DNA of 64,000 nt from contig NZ_JACIDM010000001.1 in NCBI RefSeq assembly GCF_014196335.1, forward strand, positions 496,001 to 560,000, in the 5' to 3' direction. Positions 58,871 to 64,000 of the stretch are shown here, piece by piece (position 1 is the stretch's first letter; each line of letters begins with the position of its first letter). The position numbers and the translations under genes are program-made. Source of the stretch: Brevundimonas lenta. Its GTDB lineage: Bacteria; Pseudomonadota; Alphaproteobacteria; Caulobacterales; Caulobacteraceae. The notes under the pieces are model-generated. The model was not told the origin of the DNA. It was given only the letters and a program-made list of their open reading frames with translations, and did not search any database.

Positions 58871-58895
58871 GAGGCGCGGACATGGCCCGCGCCTC
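58871..58895 (-). terminator. hairpin after rpsO
   Basis: GAGGCGCGG (58871-58879) pairs with CCGCGCCTC (58887-58895), 24 bases after the rpsO stop. On the minus strand it is followed by CTTTCC, a modest U-tract. It may attenuate transcription into pnp. Confidence 0.65.
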
Positions 58896-58918
58896 GAATC
58901 TGTTCCGCGTGTCTGCGC

Positions 58919-59188
58919 TTAGCGGCGCAGGTTCAGCTTGGTGATCAGGGCGGTGTAGCGCTCGCGATCGACCTTGCTGAGGTGGTCAAGAAGACGACGA
59001 CGCTGCGAGACCATCTTGAGCAGGCCGCGACGCGAGTGGTTGTCTTTCTTGTGGGTCTTGAAGTGCTCGGTCAGGTTGGCGATGCGTTCCGAGAGGATCG
59101 CGACCTGGACCTCGGCCGAGCCGGTGTCGCCCGAAGCGCGGGCGTTGTCGTTGATGACTTCCTGCTTGCGTTGAGCAGTGATCGACAT
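58919..59188 (-). CDS. rpsO: 30S ribosomal protein S15
   Basis: An 89-residue protein of standard length. [38 protein letters not shown] and [23 protein letters not shown] are diagnostic. It binds 16S rRNA in the central domain early in 30S assembly. The frame is open to 59230, but the ATG at 59188, preceded by AAGGAGAA, is the true start. It lies ten bases after truB. Confidence 0.97.
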   Translation of the reverse strand: MSITAQRKQEVINDNARASGDTGSAEVQVAILSERIANLTEHFKTHKKDNHSRRGLLKMVSQRRRLLDHLSKVDRERYTALITKLNLRR

Positions 59189-59198
59189 CGTGTTCTCC

Positions 59199-60131
59199 TT
59201 ATTGGAGGTTGAATACGCGGTCGGGTTCAAAGCGACCGGCCCGCAACTGACCGAGAGCGACGAGGGTCTGTCCCAGAAACGCCGAAACAGTTCTTGAGTC
59301 CGCGCGAAGCTGACCCTTGAGCGTTTCGACCTGTCTGGGGAGCAGAACGATCGGCCGTCCCTGCCGAAGCGAGAAGGCGTCCTGATCCGTCACGGCCAGC
59401 TCCGGGATGTCGTCCAGGGCGGTCGCAACGGGAAGCAAGCCTTCCGAGGCGGCGCCCCTATGCACCATTTCCTCCAGGGAATCCAGAGTGACGGCGTTTT
59501 CCGTCGAGAACGGCCCCACCCGCTCGCGCCGCAGGGCCGACACGTGGCACTCCGCGCCCAGCGCGATCGCGAGGTCCCGGGCCAGGGAGCGGACGTAGAC
59601 GCCCTTGCCCGTGCGCATGGTGATCTCGACGTGGTCGGTGTCCGGCGCGTCGGTGACGGCGGCCTCGTAAATCGTGACGCGGCGCGACTTCAGCTCGACC
59701 TCGACGCCCTCGCGGGCCAGGTCATAGGCGCGCTGGCCGTCGACCTTGATGGCCGAGAAGGCGGGCGGCACCTGGTCGATCTCGCCGACGAAGGCGGGCA
59801 GGGCGGCCTTCACCTGGTCCACGGTGGGACGCACGTCCGAGCGCGCGACGATCTCGCCCTCGCGATCCAGCGTATCGGTCGAGGCGCCCCAATGGATGGT
59901 GAAGCGATAGACCTTCTGCGCCTCCATCATGAACGGCACGGTCTTGGTCGCCTCGCCCAGGGCGATCGGCAGGATGCCGCTGGCCAGCGGATCCAGCGTC
60001 CCGGCGTGACCGGCCTTCTGGGCGTCGAACAGGCGCCGGATGCGGGTCACAGCCTCGGTCGAGCCCATCTCGTACGGCTTGTCCAGGCAGACCCAGCCGT
60101 CGATGACCTGGCCGCGTTTGCGCCGACCCAT
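59199..60131 (-). CDS. truB: tRNA pseudouridine(55) synthase TruB
   Basis: A 310-residue enzyme. The catalytic Asp is in [58 protein letters not shown] and [19 protein letters not shown] are family motifs. It isomerises U55 in the T-arm of all tRNAs and acts as a tRNA chaperone. The ATG at 60131 overlaps the rbfA stop by one base (TGATG-type coupling), so rbfA-truB-rpsO are co-translated. Confidence 0.96.
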   Translation of the reverse strand: MGRRKRGQVIDGWVCLDKPYEMGSTEAVTRIRRLFDAQKAGHAGTLDPLASGILPIALGEATKTVPFMMEAQKVYRFTIHWGASTDTLDREGEIVARSDVRPTVDQVKAALPAFVGEIDQVPPAFSAIKVDGQRAYDLAREGVEVELKSRRVTIYEAAVTDAPDTDHVEITMRTGKGVYVRSLARDLAIALGAECHVSALRRERVGPFSTENAVTLDSLEEMVHRGAASEGLLPVATALDDIPELAVTDQDAFSLRQGRPIVLLPRQVETLKGQLRADSRTVSAFLGQTLVALGQLRAGRFEPDRVFNLQ

Positions 60132-60580
60132 CAGTCTTCGTCCTCGTCCGCCTGTTCGATGTCGGCGCGGACCCGGGGGTCGTCCAGCAGACGGTTCAGC
60201 CGCTCGGCGGCCTCGAAGCTCTCGTCGTGGCGGAATTTCAGGTCCGGCGTGAACTTCATGTCGATGTGCTTGCCCAGCACGCCGCGCAGGAATTTGGCGT
60301 GGGCGTTCAGCGCCTTGATGATCTCGTTGACGTGACCCGCGGTCGGCGCGTCGGCGACGCCGGCGCCCAGCGGTTCGACGAAGCAGATGGCGTGCTTGAG
60401 GTCCGGCGACAGCCGCACCTCGGTCACGGTCACCGACACGTTCTTCAGCGCCTCGTCGTGAATCTCTTCCTCGCGCAGCACCTCGACGAGGGCGTGGCGG
60501 ATCAGTTCTCCGGCGCGAAGCTGGCGTTGCGACGGACCCTGCGGACCGGAGGCGTTTCGGGTGTGCTGCTTGCGGCCCAT
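60131..60580 (-). CDS. rbfA: 30S ribosome-binding factor RbfA
   Basis: A 149-residue KH-fold protein. [40 protein letters not shown] and [37 protein letters not shown] are typical, with an acidic C-terminal tail (EQADEDED). It is needed for maturation of 16S rRNA 5' ends and growth in the cold. It is usually directly downstream of infB; here three other genes intervene. Confidence 0.94.
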   Translation of the reverse strand: MGRKQHTRNASGPQGPSQRQLRAGELIRHALVEVLREEEIHDEALKNVSVTVTEVRLSPDLKHAICFVEPLGAGVADAPTAGHVNEIIKALNAHAKFLRGVLGKHIDMKFTPDLKFRHDESFEAAERLNRLLDDPRVRADIEQADEDED

Positions 60581-60709
60581 GGCGCGCTCCTTCCGTGTCG
60601 CCCGCCGGGGCTCGGACCCGGCTCGAAAAGCGAAGCCGCGTCGGATCGGAAAGGCTGAGCCTTTCGAACGCGGCCGATAAATGAGCGCGGGGTCTAGGCG
60701 TCTTGCAGC

Positions 60710-61414
60710 TCAGTGTCCAGCGGAGGCGGATGCGCCCTGCGCCCGGTCGATCGTGGCGATCAGTTCGGATGAGACGATCGAACGGAACGGGCGCACCGCC
60801 AGGCCGGCGGCGTTCAGGACCCCCGCCGTCCAGTGATTGCACAGCCGTGCGATCGAGAAATGCTCATGACTGGCGAAGAAGCGGGCGTCGTCTCCCTCGC
60901 GGGCGGCGGCCACCCGCGCCGCGCCGGTCGACAGGTCCAGAGACGCCTCGATATGCGCCGCCATGCGGTCGAAGCCGGCGTCGGACAGGCGGACGCTCCG
61001 GCGGCCGTCCTCGGCGAACAGCCGGCGCGGATCCTTCTGCGCCGGGTCGAGCATGATCACCGAAGGATTGCCGGGCCGGAAGAAGGCCCGGGCGCCGTCG
61101 GGCAGACGGTCGGAGATCGGGCTTTGATCGACATAGAATTTCGCATCGCCCCAGCCGATCAGGATCCAGTCGCCGGGCGGCAGGCTGCGCACCGCGTCGG
61201 CCAGCGGACCCGGCCGGGCCTCAAGCGCGGCGCGGGGCACGGCCAGGTCGGTGTGGAAGCCGTTGTCCAGCAGATGCACCTCCACCCCGGAGCCGTCCGC
61301 GGGCGCCGGCCACAGGTTCGGGTCGCCCGGCGCGGTCCAGGTCCACAGGGCGCAGAAGGCGCCGAGCAGGGCGCACAGGATGAGGGAGGGAAGCCCGGTA
61401 TGCGGTCGCTTCAT
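60710..61414 (-). CDS. DUF2459 (TIGR02117) family protein
   Basis: A 234-residue protein. An N-terminal membrane anchor ([19 protein letters not shown], about 8-28) is followed by the DUF2459 domain: [38 protein letters not shown] and [27 protein letters not shown]. The conserved His (FHTD) and Cys/Asn-His-Trp (CNHWT) suggest a cysteine-peptidase-like fold of the NlpC/YiiX kind, facing the periplasm. The role is unknown. Its start overlaps the stop of the upstream gene by four bases. Confidence 0.82.
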   Translation of the reverse strand: MKRPHTGLPSLILCALLGAFCALWTWTAPGDPNLWPAPADGSGVEVHLLDNGFHTDLAVPRAALEARPGPLADAVRSLPPGDWILIGWGDAKFYVDQSPISDRLPDGARAFFRPGNPSVIMLDPAQKDPRRLFAEDGRRSVRLSDAGFDRMAAHIEASLDLSTGAARVAAAREGDDARFFASHEHFSIARLCNHWTAGVLNAAGLAVRPFRSIVSSELIATIDRAQGASASAGH

Positions 61415-62046
61415 CGCTTCCGGAAACTCCAGATCCCGCAGACGGCGGACGGGCGCGCCTCCGGTCCTGGGGCGGAGCGGAACAGGATCAGATCGACCTT
61501 TCGTCCGCGATGCAACAGGGCGACCACGGCGGGCCGGCGTCCGTCGCACAGGGGCGAGGGCGCCGCCGCATCGACCCGGCGCAGTTCGATCTGGGCGTCG
61601 GCGGGGGCGTCGAAACGGTCGCTCCACGTCAGGCCCTGCATGAAGGTCTCGCGACCGGCGGCGATGCGCAGCGGGCTGGTGTGCAGGGCCTCGCCGGCGT
61701 CGAAGCCGATCGTGGCTGCGACGAAGGTCACGCCGCCGACCTCGCTGCGGGTCACCTCGTCCCCGGCCGCGAATTCTCCGGACAGGATCTGGTCGTCCGC
61801 AGCGGTCGCGACCGGCCCGACGTCCGCGGCCGCGGCCTTCAACCCGGACGCCCCGTCCTTCGCGCCGCCGGCGACCCAGCCGACCACCCGGCTGATCGCG
61901 GGCCCGGCTTCGTCACGCAGCATGTGCCAGGCGGCGACCGTGTGCCGTTGCTCCAGCGCCATCAGGGCCAGCACCAGGCAGACGAAGGCCAGCGCTCCGG
62001 CGAGGCGTTTGAGTCCGGTCTGTCGGCTGGCGGTGGCGGAGGGCAT
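61411..62046 (-). CDS. hypothetical membrane-anchored protein
   Basis: A 211-residue protein from the ATG at 62046 (an in-frame TTG lies just upstream). One N-terminal membrane helix (about 14-34, LAGALAFVCLVLALMALEQ) is followed by a polar extracytoplasmic domain with VGGVTFVAATIGFDAGEALHTSP and RRPAVVALLHRGRKVDLILFR. Two Cys in PSPLCDG and SAVCGIW near the end may form a disulfide. It is translationally coupled to the DUF2459 gene (ATGA) and therefore may share an envelope role. Not a recognised family. Confidence 0.62.
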   Translation of the reverse strand: MPSATASRQTGLKRLAGALAFVCLVLALMALEQRHTVAAWHMLRDEAGPAISRVVGWVAGGAKDGASGLKAAAADVGPVATAADDQILSGEFAAGDEVTRSEVGGVTFVAATIGFDAGEALHTSPLRIAAGRETFMQGLTWSDRFDAPADAQIELRRVDAAAPSPLCDGRRPAVVALLHRGRKVDLILFRSAPGPEARPSAVCGIWSFRKR

Positions 62047-62085
62047 CGCCTGCAACCTTAGCGGGCCCGCCGTCAGGAAAAAGCC

Positions 62086-62601
62086 TTATCGCCCGACAGG
62101 GGCGCTGGAGTCGTCGCCGCTCGACGAGGCGGGCGGCGTCGCCCATTCGCCGCGCCAATTGTACGACAGGGTCACACAGTGCCGGAAGGCGCCGTCCGGC
62201 CAGCGGCCGACGGCCTGGGCGACCAGCGGACGCCCCAGCTGGACCCGGCCCAGCACCAGCCAGGCTTCCTCCGAACCCGGACAAAGGGCGCGGGTCAGGC
62301 CGCGGCCGTCGCCCTCGGAGGCGATGGCGTAGACGCTGGTCTGGGTCGCGCCCGCGGGCAGGGCCCGGCGCACCGCGTCGGGGCCGCCGCGGCGAATGTC
62401 GGCGGCGCCGCGGTTCGAGGTCGAGATGATGCGGCGGACGCTGATGGCGCCCAGCAGACTGCGGTCGGCCTCCAGGGTGACGCCGCGCGTCAGGGCCTGG
62501 GTGACGCGGTCGGACGCGTCATAGGCGAGATAGCGTGTCTCGGCCGCCGCGGGACCGGCGACGGCGGAGAGGATGAGGGAGGCGATCAGAAGGCGACGCA
62601 T
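62086..62601 (-). CDS. hypothetical exported protein
   Basis: A 171-residue protein. The signal peptide MRRLLIASLILSAVAGPAAAE precedes a mature domain with RYLAYDASDRVTQALTRGVTLE, GAISVRRIISTSNRGAADI and EAWLVLGRVQLGRPLVAQAVGRW. A Cys pair (LCPGSEE and RHCVT) could form a disulfide. No family is recognised. It is first of the three-gene group 62086, 61411 and 60710 between infB and rbfA, and the terminator after infB suggests it has its own promoter. Confidence 0.65.
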   Translation of the reverse strand: MRRLLIASLILSAVAGPAAAETRYLAYDASDRVTQALTRGVTLEADRSLLGAISVRRIISTSNRGAADIRRGGPDAVRRALPAGATQTSVYAIASEGDGRGLTRALCPGSEEAWLVLGRVQLGRPLVAQAVGRWPDGAFRHCVTLSYNWRGEWATPPASSSGDDSSAPVGR

Positions 62602-62628
62602 GGAACTGTGATCCTCAACCCGTAAGGC

Positions 62629-62657
62629 AAAAAGGCGGCGCCCGAAGACGCCGCCCT
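62629..62657 (-). terminator. terminator of infB
   Basis: GGCGGCG (62634-62640) pairs with CGCCGCC (62649-62655). On the minus strand it leads into TTTTT (AAAAA at 62629-62633 on the plus strand), 26 bases after the infB stop. It uncouples infB from the downstream genes. Confidence 0.85.
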
Positions 62658-62682
62658 TCTGTTTCGTGTGATCCGACGAACC

Positions 62683-64000
62683 CTAGTCCAGGGTGCGCTT
62701 GATCTCTTCGACCGTGAAGCACTCGATGTAGTCGCCGGCCTTGATGTCCTGGAAGCCCTGGAAGTGCATGCCGCACTCCTGACCCGACTGGACCTCGTTG
62801 ACCTCGTCCTTGAAGCGCTTGAGCGTCTGCAGCGTGCCCAGCTCCAGCACCACCACGTCGTCGCGGATGATGCGGACCTTGGCGCCCTTGCGGACCACGC
62901 CTTCGGTGACCCGGCAACCGGCGATCTTGCCGGTCTTGGAGATGTCGAAGACCTGCAGCACCTGGGCGTTGCCCAGGAAGGTTTCGCGTTGCAGCGGGGC
63001 CAGCATGCCCGACATCACGCCCTTCATGTCGTCCAGAAGGTCGTAGATGATCGAGTAGTAGCGGATCTCCACGCCCTCGCGGTCGGCGAGGTCGCGGGCC
63101 TGCTTCGAGGCGCGGACGTTGAAGCCGAGGATCGGCGCGCCGGCCGACTTGGCCAGTTGCACGTCGCTCTCGGTGATGCCGCCGGCGCCCTGCATGACGA
63201 TGCGCGCGCGCACTTCGTCGGTGCCCATCTTGTCCAGCGATCCGGCGATGGCTTCGCCCGACCCCTGCACGTCCGATTTGATGATCACCGGCATTTCCGA
63301 GATCTTCTTGGTTCCCAGCTTGGCCATCATGTCGGCCAGCGAGACCTGGTTGATGCCGCCGGTCGCCTTCTCGCGTTTCACGCGGGCGCGGTATTCGGTC
63401 AGCTCGCGGGCGCGGGCTTCGGATTCCACCACGGCCAGCGGCTCGCCCGGGCTCGGCGCCTCGTCCAGGCCGAGGATCTCGACGGGGACGGACGGACCGG
63501 CTTCGGTCAGCTGCTCGTTGCGCTCGTTCAGCAGGGCGCGAACCTTGCCCCAGGCGGAGCCGGCCACGATGATGTCGCCGCGCTTCAGCGTGCCGCGCTT
63601 GACCAGGACGGTCGCGACAGGGCCGCGGCCCTTGTCCAGCTTGGCTTCGATGACCACGCCTTCGGCCGAGCGTTCCGGGTCGGCCTTCAGGTCCATGACC
63701 TCGGCCTGCACCAGGATGGCGTCGATCAGACCCTTGAGGTTGATCTTCTCCTTGGCGGAGACCTCGATGATCTGGGTGTCGCCGCCCAGCGCTTCCGAGA
63801 TGACCTCGTACTGCAGCAGTTCGTTGACGACCTTCTGCGAGTTGGCGTCCGGCTTGTCGATCTTGTTGACCGCCACGATCAGGGGAGCCCCGGCTGCCTT
63901 GGCGTGCTGGATGGCCTCGATCGTCTGGGGCATGACGCCGTCGTCGGCGGCCACGACCAGAACCACGATGTCCGTCACATTGGCGCCGCGCGCACGCATC
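62683..64000 (-). CDS. infB: translation initiation factor IF-2, C-terminal part (gene runs past the window)
   Basis: About 438 codons of the 3' portion are present; the N-terminal region and the G1-G3 GTPase motifs lie beyond position 64000. The visible part starts in the G domain ([23 protein letters not shown]), has the G4 motif NKIDKPDAN, then domains II-IV with [35 protein letters not shown] and [20 protein letters not shown], and ends [21 protein letters not shown]-2 brings initiator tRNA to the 30S subunit. The gene is followed by a terminator instead of rbfA. Confidence 0.96.
   Translation of the reverse strand, partial: MRARGANVTDIVVLVVAADDGVMPQTIEAIQHAKAAGAPLIVAVNKIDKPDANSQKVVNELLQYEVISEALGGDTQIIEVSAKEKINLKGLIDAILVQAEVMDLKADPERSAEGVVIEAKLDKGRGPVATVLVKRGTLKRGDIIVAGSAWGKVRALLNERNEQLTEAGPSVPVEILGLDEAPSPGEPLAVVESEARARELTEYRARVKREKATGGINQVSLADMMAKLGTKKISEMPVIIKSDVQGSGEAIAGSLDKMGTDEVRARIVMQGAGGITESDVQLAKSAGAPILGFNVRASKQARDLADREGVEIRYYSIIYDLLDDMKGVMSGMLAPLQRETFLGNAQVLQVFDISKTGKIAGCRVTEGVVRKGAKVRIIRDDVVVLELGTLQTLKRFKDEVNEVQSGQECGMHFQGFQDIKAGDYIECFTVEEIKRTLD

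Overview
The window looks like a chromosomal segment of an alphaproteobacterium of the Caulobacteraceae, most likely Brevundimonas or a close relative. The evidence is the very high GC content, the phyK-ecfG-nepR-phyR general stress response (GSR) locus arranged as in Caulobacter, TonB-dependent receptors with alphaproteobacterial plugs, a SapC-family protein, DUF4167, DUF1178 and DUF2167 proteins, and the pnp/rpsO/truB/rbfA/infB translation cluster. Genes are tightly packed, many overlap by one or four bases, and no tRNA, rRNA, prophage, insertion sequence or CRISPR array was seen.

Layout. 1-1.8 kb: start of an aldehyde dehydrogenase gene cut by the window edge, with an MHS-family transporter. 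1.9-6.4 kb: GSR island. It holds the kinase PhyK, sigma factor EcfG, anti-sigma NepR and response regulator PhyR, an entericidin-like lipoprotein and a one-helix membrane protein. It also holds a candidate small RNA with its own terminator. Five sites match the EcfG promoter consensus GGAAC-N16/17-CGTT, one in front of each transcription unit. 6.4-9 kb: a palindrome cluster, a CurA-type reductase, a hotdog protein, a mirrored heptamer repeat and a SapC-like protein. 9.1-11.7 kb: zinc module (ZnuD-like receptor, Zur box, Zur). 11.8-18 kb: hydrolases, mmsA and a PLP enzyme. 18-30 kb: secA, a parvulin-type isomerase, argJ, mutT, an orphan Flp pilin, a methyltransferase diverging from comF, glutaredoxin, nitrilase, DUF1178 and ubiG.

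30-39 kb: lysC, ptsP, a RodZ-like protein, ispG, small lipoproteins, a GST and prfA. 39-44.5 kb: DUF2167, YihY, prmC, an SRAP protein, small hypothetical genes, and a GIY-YIG nuclease lying beside one of two related nested-palindrome elements. 44.7-54 kb: clpB, a possibly split TPR gene, a second TonB receptor and a Tat-exported serine hydrolase. 53.5-64 kb: two tandem DUF4893 lipoproteins, DUF4167, then pnp, rpsO, truB, rbfA, three envelope or hypothetical genes and the 3' part of infB, all on the minus strand.

The most interesting points are the self-contained EcfG regulon with its probable GsrN-like sRNA, the paired palindromic elements with the neighbouring GIY-YIG nuclease, and the mirrored CACTAGC heptamer array. 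All functional calls come from reading motifs and gene order. No database search was run.
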